DNA of 64,000 bases, taken from Spirogloea muscicola (taxonomy: Eukaryota > Streptophyta > Zygnematophyceae > Spirogloeales > Spirogloeaceae). The stretch spans positions 766,164 through 830,163 of the forward strand of contig WELB01000004.1 in the NCBI GenBank assembly GCA_009602725.1. The letters are read 5' to 3'. The translations under genes and the position numbers were made by a program. The notes beneath the pieces were generated by a model. That model did not search any database. It was not told where the DNA came from and saw nothing but the letters and a program-made list of their open reading frames with translations. Positions 1 to 11,879 of this stretch are shown here, piece after piece (the first letter of the stretch is position 1; every line of letters starts with the position of its first letter).

Positions 1-3000
1 CGCGGCGGCGCAGGCGCCGGCGGCGGCGACGGCGTGGCCATCTTCGCGCGGCGGAAGCGCGAGCCCGTGGCCGAGGCGCCGAGGGCGGATGCCGGCGCCA
101 TGGAGGCCCAAGCCGAGGACCGCCGGCTGCAGGCGCAGCGCGTCGAGGTCCGCCGTCAAGGCAGCTCAGCGAGGCAGCCTGGCTATGGTCAGAGCAGGGT
201 GCTGAGCTTCGATGCCTGCTCAGCAGCAAGCTCCAGAGGAGCTGCTGGCTATGGCAGGCGACCGCCGCCGCCACGGCGCACCTGGGGGGGTCCATCCTTG
301 GCACTGCAGCCCGGCCCCCGTGGGCTGCCGTGAATGCAGATGGACCCAGAGCAAGCCGCGCATCAATACAGCCGCCGGCCCGCGCACTCGGGGCCGCCTG
401 GCTCACTCCGATGCTCACAGCGCCGCTCTTTTGGTGCTCCCACACTGCACGGCGCTGTGGGCCTAGCTGGAGGCTGCCTGTGATAGCTGAACTCGACTGC
501 CTCCTACTCGTTGGCGTTGCAGGCTGTGAATGTGCTGAGGAAGCGCTTTGGCATCCACGTCACGGGCCGCGGGGTTCCAGACCCGCTGCAGTCGTTCTCG
601 GAGCTCAGGACTCTGTGCGTTCTGCCGCAAGCCCCACTCTGTCGTGTGTTGCTTTCCAGAGCATGGCTGGCATTCCTTGGCTGTAAATGCGTTTGACAAT
701 CTGTGTGGCTTTGAGAGCTCATGGCGAGCTGATTGGACGCATCTGTGGGCGCTGCCTCGTGTGTCAGATACCGCTGTCCTTTGTACCTCGTGCGCAACCT
801 GGCGGCGGCTGCGTACCAGGAGCCCACGCCCATCCAGCGGCAGGCCATCCCCATACTCCTCGCAGTAAGACAGCGGTTAAAAGTAATGACCTCCAAGTCT
901 TTCATCGTTGCCAGTGTGAACTCGAAGTGAGACCTCGTCTTCCTGCGCTGACCCTGTGGCAGGGCCGAGACTGTGTTGCATGCGCCCCTACTGGGACCGG
1001 CAAGACGCTGGCCTTTCTCATTCCCATCTTCATGAGACTGAAGGTGCGTGCTCTTGGCTGCCGCCACTTGCACCTCTGCTGCAAGGCCGATGGCAATGGC
1101 AACGACTGGTCCCGTGAGCCAGCCGAAAGAGTCCTGAGAAGCAGATGCCTGCTCCCTCGGCTTTCCTTGGACCATAACTTGCGGCGCTGATGCTCGCGCT
1201 CTCGGCACTGGCTGTGCGCTGCAGGCTCCGGCAGGCGAGCACGTGCGAGCGGTGGTGCTGAGCCCCACGCGGGAGCTCGCTCGGCAGACGTTCCGGCAGG
1301 CCAAGAAGCTCGGGGCAGGCCGGCGGTTCCGCGTGCGCATCATGACCAAGGCCACGGCCCAGTGCATCGACTTTGGCAGCACCCTGTGCGACATCCTCGT
1401 GTCCACGCCGCTGAGGCTGAGCAACCTGCTGGGTGCGGGCGTCATCAAGCTTGACAGGTGGTCGCTTTATGCCATCAAAGGAGCAGCACCAGAGAGCACA
1501 GCCTAAGCCCATGCCTGCAGAAGCCTGCATATGCTCTGGGCCACTGCCATGACGATAAGGATTTATGTCTGGACTTCTGATGGAGGCCTGGCCTCTGTGC
1601 GGAAATGCGTATGGACTCACCAGCTGAGCAGTGGCACAGCGATAAGGCATGCTGCAAGTATGCACGCATACAAGGAGTGCAGGACCTTGTGCTCACACCT
1701 CTTCATGTAGCTGTGCAGCCTGCAGTTCTTGGTGCTCGACGAGTCGGACAAGCTCTTCGAGCTGGGCTTTGTCGAGCAAATCGATGCAGTGATTGCAGCC
1801 TGCTCGAACCCCGGGCTCTCACGATCCCTCTTCAGTGCCACACTGCTGGAATCGGTGGAGGAGCTGGCTCGCACCATCATGCCCGACCCCATCCGTGTCG
1901 TCATTGGGGAAAGGTTGGCCGAGCAGACCCTCCAGCGCAATCAGTAGCAACGGCTTGACGCAGCAGACGTGCTTGTAGCTCAGCATCAATACCAGCTCAG
2001 AGGCATCATCTGTTGCTCCTGTGTTAAATCACGATGCGACACGGGCATAAGCAGTACTTACCAGCCCGTGCGAGGGGCATGCCCTTCTGGGCACAGGGCT
2101 AAATGCTACTGCGCACACGTGTCATTTTTGTCAATGTGCATAGAGTAATATGAAATGGTCTGCCAGTGAGTCAGCCACTCAGATTTTCTGACTCGCTTGT
2201 CTGCTCTCATCCCCACAATCGCCAGCACCAGTTTCTTGCCTCTGTCTTGAAACCGATTGCTTCACGACTTGCACACTGTATCCGGACAGTCCGGTCAGTT
2301 GAGCAAGCTTCATGTGTGACTGCTGGGTAGCTGGTTCACATGTGTACTTATGTGCTGATTGCAGAAATTTACCTGCTCAGAACGTGGAGCAGAAGCTTCA
2401 ATTTGTGGGGAGTGAGGAGGGCAAACTTCTTGCTATCCGCCAAATATTCCAGGAGGTAATGGCCTGTTTGCAATATTGTGAAGAGTGGTCTTGTGTCATG
2501 AGGCTCTCAGTGGAGAGCTGAGGAAGGACCTTCGTGATGACACGTGTGAGACGGGCGGTCAGAACTGATGCCGTGTTGATTGTCTCGCATTGCTCCTTGG
2601 GAGTGCCTGAAAGGTCTCATACTTTTTCACAGGGCTGCATCTGTCAGATACTCCATCTAGATTCTTGCAAGGCAAGGCACACTTAGTCAGGGGTACACGC
2701 AAATTCTGTAGGTCGTGTTTTGACAGTACCAGTCAAGTCCTGGAAGGTAGAATATTTTTCGAGTTTGCATTGAGCAGAGATCGTGTCTGGAAGATGATGA
2801 AGCAATCAGTAATACTTATTCTACACACTGAAGCGCTCTCACAGGCGCTCCATGTGGAAAAACAAAACCTCTGACAAGCTGATTCCAGTTGTCGCTGAGG
2901 TAGCTGCAATGGTTCTTGCAACGGTTTTGGATGCGCATTGAGATACCTGCGTCTTGTTGCGCTTGCTGCAGGGTCTGGCACCCCCAGTGCTGATTTTTGT

Positions 3001-4100
3001 CCAAAGCAAAGACCGGGCCAGGGATCTCTGCAAGGAGCTTGCTGCTGTAGGGATGAACGTCGACGCCATTCACGCTGACCGCACCCAGGCACAGGTTTGC
3101 GTCCATCTCCAGGCCCTGGTCAGCAGTGTGATTATTTTCTGCGTACTTAAGAGGCAATGCAGGGCATCACACGTTGCGGTCGAGCTTATGGCCGTGGCCT
3201 CTCCGTTGAAATTTCCCTGCAACAACCTGTACGGCATTCTATACCAGTGCAGCATCAGAGCAATTCTCCGTGACTGCACTCATTGCAGAATGTCATAACA
3301 AAGACTGAAGACTTGTCTTTAGCTCGCTGCTTTATTCTCCGGGCCTGTTTGCAGTGTAGAATGTCAAAAGAAAGACCAGAGACTTGTCTACAGCTTCGTT
3401 ACTTCGAGATTCACAACTTCATCGCTGCACTTCGTGTTGCATACGCGGCTAAGCAGTTTGAGGTTGTCTATAACAGGCTATTATACACCAAACTGCTTGC
3501 AGCTTCTGATCACAGCCATTGGTTTCCTCCATCATAACAGAGGGATGCTGTCGTTGACCGATTCAGGTCAGGCGAACTCCATGTTCTCATTGCAACTGAT
3601 CTGATGGGTCGCGGAATGGACTTCAAGGCCATAACAAGTGTTGTCAATTATGACATTCCTCAGAGCTCAGCCTCCTATGTTCACCGAGTAGGTATGAGTA
3701 GCAAACATCAAGTTTGCTTGGAATGTGTAGTGCATCTTTCACGTCGTGCTGCTGTACATCATCTCTTGTACTGACGCATCCTGATCAGGGAAGCATTGTG
3801 GAGTATATGGGGCCCCATCTGCAATGTCGAATAATATTACCCTGGATTGATGTAGGTCGATGTGGTAGGGCTGGACGAGTTGGGCTAGCCATCACGCTGT
3901 ACACTGAGGACGACGTGCCATATCTGCGGGCAATCGCTAATGTCATGCACGCCTCAGGAGGCACTGTCCCGCCTTGGATCATGAGCCTCTCCAAAGTATG
4001 CAAGAGGCACAAGGCCCGAGACCAGCTTGTAGTGCGGAGGGGCCACATTGGTGGTGCGCCAGCTCCCTTTGCGGAAGCCAAGAAAAGGCGGCTGAGGTGA
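1..4100 (+). CDS. DDX52: DEAD-box RNA helicase, ROK1/DDX52 type (5' partial)
   Basis: ATP-dependent RNA helicase of the ROK1/DDX52 family, which in yeast acts in 18S rRNA processing in the nucleolus. Exons that join in frame are <1-147, 523-614, 768-864, 963-1043, 1225-1457, 1719-1913, 2365-2455, 2972-3094, 3541-3691 and 3856-4100. Motifs in order: Q motif [11 protein letters not shown], motif I APTGTGKT, Ia SPTRELA, II LDESD (a DEAD variant), [40 protein letters not shown] split by the last intron. [13 protein letters not shown] just upstream of the Q motif is typical of this family. The basic tail ends KKRRLR. The N-terminus lies before the window, so no start codon is assigned. It converges with SWC4. 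The family call is sure; individual splice junctions are inferred from GT/AG and frame. Confidence 0.93.
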
Positions 4101-4855
4101 GCAGCCATGCCAGGCAACGCTTTACTTCCGAGCTTTCGTGCCCCTCCGGAAGCGTTTTCATATCTTAGTAGTGCAATCATGCATCACTGACCAAGCAGTC
4201 GCGTGTACAGGGAGATGGTTGCAGCCTCCAAGGCTAGGAAGCAGCGGGTGGCGAATGCAGGTGTCAAGCAGGCTGAACGACCACATTGAAGGCAGAAGCA
4301 TGCGTGCCCAAGAAACTCTGAGGAGTTGGCTTGCACTTATTGGTACCACTTAAGCGCAGAAGGATAGGATGTCCCTATCACATGCTTCTGCAGGTTGAGA
4401 TGATGAAAGCACTACCCGGAGCCTCTCCATGGTTGGCAGGCTTCCACAAGGTGATTAAGCTGTTCATTAACCCGCCTAGGTGTTGGGCAATTCTAGATTG
4501 TTGACAAGACCAATCTGAAGCCCACTGAAACGTTCGAGTCGCACTTTCCACGCAGGCAACAAATCGTACAGACCACTGACAGTGAAGGACGATCCTACCA
4601 TCTCCTCCATGTTCGGGAAGATATACCAGTTACACACCTTCTACCTCGTAAGATGGACCAAATTGGGCCCATTTTATTTTGAATCTATAGTTGACTTTCT
4701 CTACTGGGAGAGCCCAGCCTGTGACAAGTGGCAAGAGCAGGTTCTATGCAAGTCTAGACGACATACCCTGCTTCAATACTCCTTGTGCTATATTTACAGA
4801 ATCTTGTTCATCTGAGCCGGGATGTGGTTAAGCGTCAACAATTCCATTTTTCCCC
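4101..4855. other. Convergent intergenic / 3' UTR region
   Basis: This lies between the stop codons of two convergent genes. Short plus-strand open stretches around 4210-4260 and 4570-4640 look mildly coding-like but match no family I recognise and have no start or continuation. Most likely this is the 3' UTRs of the two genes. No repeat or RNA gene is seen. Confidence 0.5.
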
Positions 4856-7800
4856 TCAATCTTCGGGCACCTTCAGCCTCCTGGCCCGCTTTTGTTGTTG
4901 TGCAAAGGTAGGCAGGGCATCAGCCTGCTTGTGTGGTGCCTGTGGAGCAACACCAGTTGGGTCAGGCACTAGACATGCAGGAGTGCGCAAGGGGCAGCTT
5001 CAGGAGGCAATGTATACAGAAGCTCCCCCCCACAGATGTGTTTTCTGGTCATGCCAATGGGAGCGCGGATACAACACAGTGACAGAGAACCCCTTGCTTT
5101 GCCAGCAATTACATATGGACGACAAAATGCAAAGCTTACCTTGCGCTTCTGGTCCCGCTTTTGAGATCGATCAGCTGCAAATGCAAGCAGGGACTGATGT
5201 CAATTCGGACAATACTAGACAACCCTAGTGAATACGGCAGGACAAGGTAATATACAAGGGGTGAGCAACACATATGATCATAAAATATCAACAGGACTCA
5301 CCCTCTCCATCTCCTCGACTCCCAAGCTTGTCGCCATCTCGGAACCTTGTGGGGGCTGCATAAGGATTCTCTCTTAGTAAGGCAACCTCGTTCTCCTTCC
5401 AGCTGACCTGTCAGTAGGATGACATCAAGTGGATTACGGTTAGCCGTAAGAGAGAGGACCACAGTGACTACTTCTGGTCAGGCAAAACTTGCAATGGCAT
5501 ACAAATCTTAAAGATGTGGATGGACGTCAGGTGTCTTCACTACTGTGACATACTAAGCATGTGCAGTGGAGAGGCAATCTGGATATACTCGCTTCTGCAG
5601 ACCCAGCAAGGACAGCACTGCTTTTCTCAGTGCCAAAAACTCGCTGCAGACAGCTCGAGTTGGTACTTTGGGCTTGACGGTGACCTGTGCCAAGTGCAGG
5701 CGAGCTATTGTTGTGTAAGCATTGCAAGCACTTCTGCTGTATGCCACATAGCACTTGTGAGTAGGCAACTTGAACAGTATTGCTTCATAGCAGAGGAGAC
5801 GGCTAATAAGATGACAACAAGGGGCCCAACTCACGCCAAGCTCCTGCATGATCTGTTCTATCCTTTTAGCAGAACGAGCTCCAGCAGCAGTAGCTGCCGC
5901 TTGTACAGACTGCTGCAATCTCGTCCCTCTCAAGTAAACTCGAGGCTGCAAGAAGGGCGTGGAAGGCAGTAACAGGTCATAGTAATACTTTAGATTCTCA
6001 AAGCCATGTACCAACCAAGTACCAACAGTGGAGGAGCAGCTCTAAGCAGAGAAAGTCCACCAAATTGGACACCAGATGGACTAATTTGGACATTCTGCCC
6101 AAGGTTGAAGTATGTACGTACAGGCCGCGAGGAAGGAGTAGCAGTAGGGCTGGCATGGTTGGCATCGTTGGCAAAGTTCCGCAGGTGCTGGTCACCAAGG
6201 ATGCCATTCAGCGAAGCTCCATCATCAGCATGAGCAGATGCCACCTGAGCAGAGTCCAACGCGCCAATTGCATCTTCAAAGGATGGCCACTCCCACAGAG
6301 CCACAGAAAAGTGAAGCATCCCACAAACTGCAGCCTTCTCGTGCATGTTGCAGTGTATACCCGGGGCACCAGGTCTCGCTCCTCCATGACCCGTTTCGCC
6401 TCTGCAAGGACCTATTATGATAACAAAAAGCTGGGGTCACCAGAGAAACTCAGCAGCTTTTCATGCTCTTCGTTTCATTTGAGGTGCTCCAAATGAGTTG
6501 CACGCATGCTCAATGCTTCGACCTAGGTGCCCAATCAGCATCTTTCACCAGTGCTTGATCCTTCACTACCTCGGCTTCTTCCAGCTCTTGATGTCTTGAC
6601 GACATAAGCTGCAGGCTGAGTGCGTGTTTACGCTCTACTTCATGCTGGAGATTGAAGGGCTCCTGAAATCATGCAGAGATGAGGACCATTAGACTTTTCG
6701 AGCTATGAGTGAGCTTGGTTAGGAAAAGTAGGAAAAGTACAAGCATCGGTAGGAGTAAAGCAGCAAGAAATTATTGAATTGAAGTGATCAGAATGAGCAA
6801 CCATCCATCTTCGATAAACGCCATCAAAGATGACAAACAGCTCCTCTGTAACTAATATTTGGAGCACCAAGCAGCAATATGCACCTTAAGGAGCAATCGC
6901 TCGCTGATCTACTCTCCTGTACCCTCCCTCATCACTGCTATTTTCTGGGCAACTGAGTAAGTAAGAAAGTCGGGTAAGCCCTCAATTCTGCACGTTGTCT
7001 TTGTGTGCTAAATGTGAGCTGCATAGCATGCTCAAATGAACAAAAGCTCAGAAAGCCCCGCCCCTTCCCACGCAGAACCCTTCCCATGCCAAAAGTAGCT
7101 TGCCAAGAGCAACCCGGTCTTACTTGTGTAGTAGCGGTCCTTGAGCTCCTCAACACTCCTGCTGGACCAATTGCAATTCTGCTGGTATCGGTCTGCTATT
7201 ACGATAAATCGCAAGTCGAAACGTGCGCAAAGATCAAAGAGGTGGTCTGTCTCATCCTTGCTCCACCTCTGCAAGTATGCCGAAGCACTCAAAAAGTCAT
7301 TGCGGGCTGACTCGTTTTCCATGCAAGTACAACCTTGACCTCTACTTGTGAAATATTTGAGTGCAATTCTCTCCTTCACTGATGTTTACAGTGTCCAAAG
7401 GCAATTACTACAGAGATGTATGTCATCACTGATGGGCACTACTTGGAGTAGTTCTTCTCGAGAGAAGCTTTGAACCCACGGGATCGTGCAGTTGTTGCAA
7501 GTACTCGTCCTCTGTGTACCTCACCATCTCCACTGCCTGTATGCTTGATTGAGCGTCAGAGCAAGCAGATAAGCTGGCCTGCGGCACCTGTTCATCTCTC
7601 AGCACCTTCAAAGCTGGACGAGAGGTACTCACCTTATTATACTTTGCATAGATGTAGTCGCCTTGAGGCTCTTCACCGTCACTGACTCGGGCCTGCATCA
7701 CAGCCCATGCATATGCAGCCGAGCCCATCTCAGTGTCATGACCTGCAGCTCATGTGCGACTGGAAGCCCTGCTCAGCATTGCTGGTCCAAAGGAGAAGGC

Positions 7801-8300
7801 TGGCAGAGCTACCCAGTGGTGGAGCTGCAAGCCGTCCTTGCGAGCCGAGTTGGAAAAGGGACGCCACTTCCACTTGACCTGCGCGGTACTGCTGTCAGAG
7901 CCACATGCACTGCGAGCTTGCCAGCCTGCTCTCAGAGCACACGCAGAGGCCAGCCACCATTGCAGCATTGCGGAGCAGCTGGGCACCTTGTGAGCAGCTG
8001 CAGGCTTGGCCTTGCTCTTGAAGCCTCCCGCGGCCGCGGAGAGCGCGATGGGTGCCACGCCGCCCGTGAGCGCAAACACCTGGGGACCAGGCCTCGGCGC
8101 AGGCAGGCCGTCACGACAAGCATGGCCGAGGTCTCTACCCCGACGTCGTGCCCAGCGGACAGCCTCGGATGCCCGGCAGGCAGCGGGCCGAGGCCGCCGC
8201 AGGCAGAGCCGGGGGCGCCGGAGCGCACCTCGCGGTGCACGCCGTCGGGCTTCTTCACGGCCTCGCGGCTGGCCCGGTGCCGCCGGTCGCCCGCCAGCAC
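4856..8300 (-). CDS. SWC4: SWC4/DMAP1, chromatin-remodelling subunit
   Basis: Subunit shared by the SWR1 and NuA4 complexes; its SANT-like domain acts in H2A.Z deposition and H4 acetylation in the nucleus. Minus-strand exons supported by homology and frame: 8300-8229 (KKPDGVHRE), 8079-7987 ([11 protein letters not shown]), 7878-7813 ([18 protein letters not shown]), 7692-7633 ([10 protein letters not shown]), 7536-7480 ([15 protein letters not shown]), 7268-7124 (SANT core, [19 protein letters not shown] and VEELKDRYY), 6662-6570, 6411-6361 ([14 protein letters not shown]), about 6295-6123, 5945-5835 ([11 protein letters not shown]), 5684-5589 ([19 protein letters not shown]), about 5405-5290, about 5180-5143, and a last exon ending RRLKVPED and stop at 4856. 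A small exon near 6925 is less certain. The true start is unclear: the first conserved exon has no in-frame ATG, and the nearest candidate (8373-8371) is in another frame, so a short upstream intron is possible. Confidence 0.88.
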
Positions 8301-8371
8301 CTGCGCCAGGCCCGGCGAGAGCCCGGAAAGCCTCCGCCGCCGGCGCCGGGCGCGGCTCCGGCGGCGGGGCC
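8301..8371. promoter_or_regulatory. Short divergent intergenic region, SWC4 / PRP38A
   Basis: About 70 bp of very GC-rich DNA separates the first recognised SWC4 exon (minus) from the PRP38A start codon (plus), so the two genes probably share a bidirectional promoter. No TATA-like box is seen. The boundaries depend on the unsettled SWC4 start. Confidence 0.5.
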
Positions 8372-10986
8372 ATGGCGAACCGCACGGACCCGGCGGCGCG
8401 CAGCGTGCACGGGACCAACCCGCAGAACCTGGTGGAGAAGATCCTGCGCGCCAAGATCTACCAGAACACGTACTGGAAGGAGCAGTGCTTCGGCCTCACC
8501 GGTGCGCGCGCACCTCCGCCGCCGCCCTGCTGCCCGCCTCCGAGCCTCGGCTGGTGGCACGACGGCTTGCCAATTGCCGTCCCGCATTCGGGCGTCCGTG
8601 CGCGACCTCCACGTGCTGACTCGTCGTTACTTGCTGAGCAGGTCCAGCTTAGCAGCAGTTGATGTGCACCTGTCGATGTTCTTGCCGTCGTACTCGGCCA
8701 CTCACCAGGCCCTCCTTTACTCGACTCACACTCCATTGCCCTTGCGCGCGCCCGCTCGCGCGCCCGCCGCCTGCCGGGCCTTGCTGCAGCGGAGACGCTG
8801 GTGGACAAGGCCATGGAGCTGGACCACTTTGGCGGCACCTTCGGCGGCAACCGCAAGGCCACGCCGTTCATGTGCCTGGCGCTCAAGATGCTGCAGATCC
8901 AGCCGGAGAAGGAGATCGTGGTCGAGTTCATCAAGAACGAGGAGTTCAAGTGCGTACCTTCGCTGCCCCCGCTGCCAGCGGCCTGCTGCTGCCCTGCTGC
9001 GCCAGCGGCCTTTCTTGAAGCTGTGCGGCCGACGGCGCCGTGTCAGCCAACAACAGCGTTGTGATCCCAAGCTGCATCAAGGCCGCAAAAGTGCACAGAC
9101 TCCCTGTCCTCTTGCTTCTACTTCGTCAGCAGCTCCTGTCACGGCGCGTGGCACTGCAGGCTCGGCACATGACTGCGCCTGTTCTCGGGACCTGGCTCGG
9201 CTTGCCTTCCTGTGGAGCCCGTAGGCCCATAGCTAGCTGAGCGAGCCCACTTTGCTGCTGTTTCGCAGATATGTCCGGATTCTGGGCGCGTTCTACCTTC
9301 GTCTGGTTGGCAAGCCCATGGACGTGTACCAGTACTTGGAGCCCCTCTACAACGACTACAGGAAGCTCAGGCACAAGACCGCCGACGGACGTGAGCACAC
9401 TTGCGCTTGCAGCTTACATCAGGAGGAGCACGTGTGCTTCTTAACTGGCATCCACGTTACGCGACTCCATAGTCAGTTCTGTGGGGCCCGCAGGATGGCT
9501 TTGATGCATCTCAGCTGTTTCAGAAACGTTCTCGACCTTTGCCAGTCATTGCCAGAGTCTTCTGCACGTGCTGTGGAGCGACAACCGAGCTTGTGAGCTG
9601 AATACACTGCATGTCATCTTTGGTGGTCAGTGTTTCGCCTGAGCCATGTTGACGAGTACATTGATGAGCTACTCACGAAGGACTACACCTGTGACATCTC
9701 CCTTCCCCGCATTCCTAAGCGGTGAGCACCCTTCAGGACTGCTAGGCAACCCATCTGTGCCTTAGGTCCAGCTTAGCTAGGAACGCAAAGTACCTGGTAT
9801 GAACTGGTGTCTGCTTCTCATAGCCTGGAGTCCACTTATTCTGCACCCCTTCTCCATCTATTAGCTGGACTTTGGAGAATGCTGGACAATTAGAGCTACG
9901 GAAGAGTGCCCTTGAGGATGACTTTGAGGAAGAAGAGGAGCGAGAGGACGAGGCAGCTGATGGGCTTCATGCTGATGGCGACAAGGTGCTAAGAGGGACC
10001 CCTGGCTTTCACCATGCTAATGTATCTCAAGGCAACGTCCTGCCGTGCAAGGTTTCCTCTCAATCTGTTAGACACAAGTCCTCATCAATATTAGCCCTCA
10101 GTGCCACCATATCAGCGTGGTGCAGGCATGCTCTTATCTTGTCTCCACTGTGTCCTGACTATGCAGGATCAGAAAGGAACCAGAGACTCCGAGCTTGAAC
10201 GTCAGGCAGAGCAAGATCAGGATCACAGTCGGCACCGCAATGGCCACAGGCAAGTCGTCTCAGCCTTCTTCCATATGCACCCTCCTATTGAGCCCTGAGT
10301 GCAAGGGCCGGATGAGGGTTGGCAAGGTAGCTGGCCTTGGCCTCTACAGTGTTGTGAATAAAGTGGGATGGACTTGTGGTTACGCTGCTTCATAGCCACC
10401 CATGGCAGCATGCTGGGCACCGACAGCCCTGGCAACAAAGCAAATCTTCTCCCGAGAGGGAGGATGCGATTTGCCTCACAAAGTCCCCTTGTCCTCCCTA
10501 GAGCAAATGATTGCGAAGCCCTGCCAGGTTCCTCTGTGCTGGTGGTTCGCAGGGGGGAGTATGATGGGCTGCACATCTCTGTTGAATACACGAATCTGCA
10601 GCTGTCTATTACTGTGGCACCCTAGAGTTTTGTCCTAGTGTAGCAACCGTCTTGATGGTGCAAACAGAAGTTTTGGTGCTTCACTACCAGCATGTAACCT
10701 CATTACCAAGCAATGACACATTGGCGGCAGCAGCAAGGGAAACTGGTCAATGCCACAGCTGCAGTGAAGTCAATTGCATCAGTTTGACGGTCGTCGGATA
10801 TCATGGTGCAGGGATTTGGAGCCGACCAGGAACAAAGAGCGGGAGAAGGACAGGGAACGAGAGCGGGACGCCGAGAAGGACAGAGACAGGAACAGAGACA
10901 GAGACAGAGACAGAGACAAAGAGAGGGACAGAGACAGGGACAGAGACAGAGACAGAGACAGAGACAGAGACAGAGACAGAGACAGA

Positions 10987-11018
<32 letters not shown>

Positions 11019-11793
11019 GAGGGAGAGGGAGAGGGATAGAGAGAGAGACAGGGACAGAGACAGAGACAGATATAGAGACAGAACCAGAGATGGGGATGGT
11101 GATAGAGACCGAGGTAGAGACCGAGAACGGGAGAGAGCCAGAGGTAGAGAACCAGACCGAGACAGAGACAGAGATAGAGACCGAGATCGAGACCGAGACT
11201 ATGATCGGGAGCGTGGTAAAGAACCAGATCGTGATAGGCACGGGGAGAGGAATGGCCGCATGGACCGCGATCGGGATCGTGATGGGGACCGGGACCATGA
11301 CCAGGATCTGGACATGGAGCATGAGGATCATCGTCGGAGCAGGGATCGAACTCGCAACCGTGACCGTGATCATAATCAGGGGCAAGATGGGCATAAAGAC
11401 AGCGAGCATCATGCTCGCGATCGAGAAGGTGGAAGAGACAGAGCTCCAGAAAAGAGCAGGGATCACAGCACGGACCATGAGACCAAGAATGACAAGCATC
11501 ATGAGCGCCAGCATGAAGGAATTAGACACAGAGACGAGGATGATGATACGGAAAGGACGGAGGAGAGGCGGCGAAAGGGCATTGGAAGGTCCAAAACGCC
11601 TGATGAGGGGGAGAGGAGGAAACGCGGGAGGAGCCGCAGCCCGCCACAGGATTCCGCAGCAGGAGTCGGCAGGAAGACCAAGGAGGCAAAGAAGAAGGAT
11701 AAGGTGACTGATGGAACTGACCACAAAGATCCTGAAATTGCTGAGGCCAACCGCTTGCGAGCCTCACTTGGCTTGAAGCCACTACGTGCATAG
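8372..11793 (+). CDS. PRP38A: Pre-mRNA-splicing factor PRP38A
   Basis: Component of the spliceosomal B complex, needed for activation. The ATG at 8372 in a CCATGG context begins MANRTDPAARSVHGTNPQNL, the family's canonical start. Exons: 8372-8501, 8790-8949, 9269-9390, 9631-9721, 9865-9985, 10167-10249, 10812-11793. Conserved blocks include YWKEQCFGLT, ETLVDKAMELDH, GGTFGGNRK, KMLQIQPEKEIVVEFIKNEEFKYVR, YQYLEPLYNDYRKLR and HVDEYIDELLTKDYTCDI, then an acidic stretch after SALEDDFEEEEE. The last exon encodes a long Arg-Asp/Arg-Glu alternating tail of about 250 residues and ends ANRLRASLGLKPLRA, a motif at the C-terminus of plant PRP38A. The intron after 10249 begins GC rather than GT; only that junction keeps the frame. 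Intron 1 carries a decayed LINE tail. Confidence 0.95.
8530..8712 (+). mobile_element. Decayed LINE tail in PRP38A intron 1
   Basis: Translates in pieces to the family B tail (CQLPSRIRASVRDLHVLTRRY-like) and is followed by a diverged copy of the same 3' UTR (GATGTGCACCTGTCGATG, then TACTCGGCCACTCA) seen at about 38.7 and 23.75 kb. It sits in the sense orientation within a host intron. The copy is clearly older than those at 37.5 and 58.7 kb. Confidence 0.75.
10850..11260 (+). repeat. GACAGA-type hexanucleotide repeat coding Arg-Asp tail
   Basis: A degenerate tandem repeat of GACAGA/GACAGG within the last PRP38A exon. It reads Asp-Arg in the gene frame and produces long open shadows in the other frames and on the opposite strand. 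The charged dipeptide tract is typical of PRP38-family tails; length variation between individuals is likely. Confidence 0.9.
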
Positions 11794-11879
11794 CCCTCAC
11801 TCCTTACCTTGACATTGTTGACAAGTGTGTAATGTGCACACAGTCTGTGACGTGCCTCCACGGAAGTTTGAATCCCGTT

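Noticed and set aside
4138-4815. Possible exons between the helicase and SWC4
   Set aside because: No start, no continuing frame, and the helicase already has a family-typical end at 4100.
10850-11260. Tandem repeats that might suggest a CRISPR array
   Set aside because: Units are 6 bp and coding, with no spacers.
10801-11724. 307-codon minus-strand open frame and 351-codon plus-strand frame opposite or beside the PRP38A tail
   Set aside because: Both are by-products of the GACAGA-type repeat; the frame with the Arg-Asp tail continues the PRP38A homology and ends in its conserved C-terminus.
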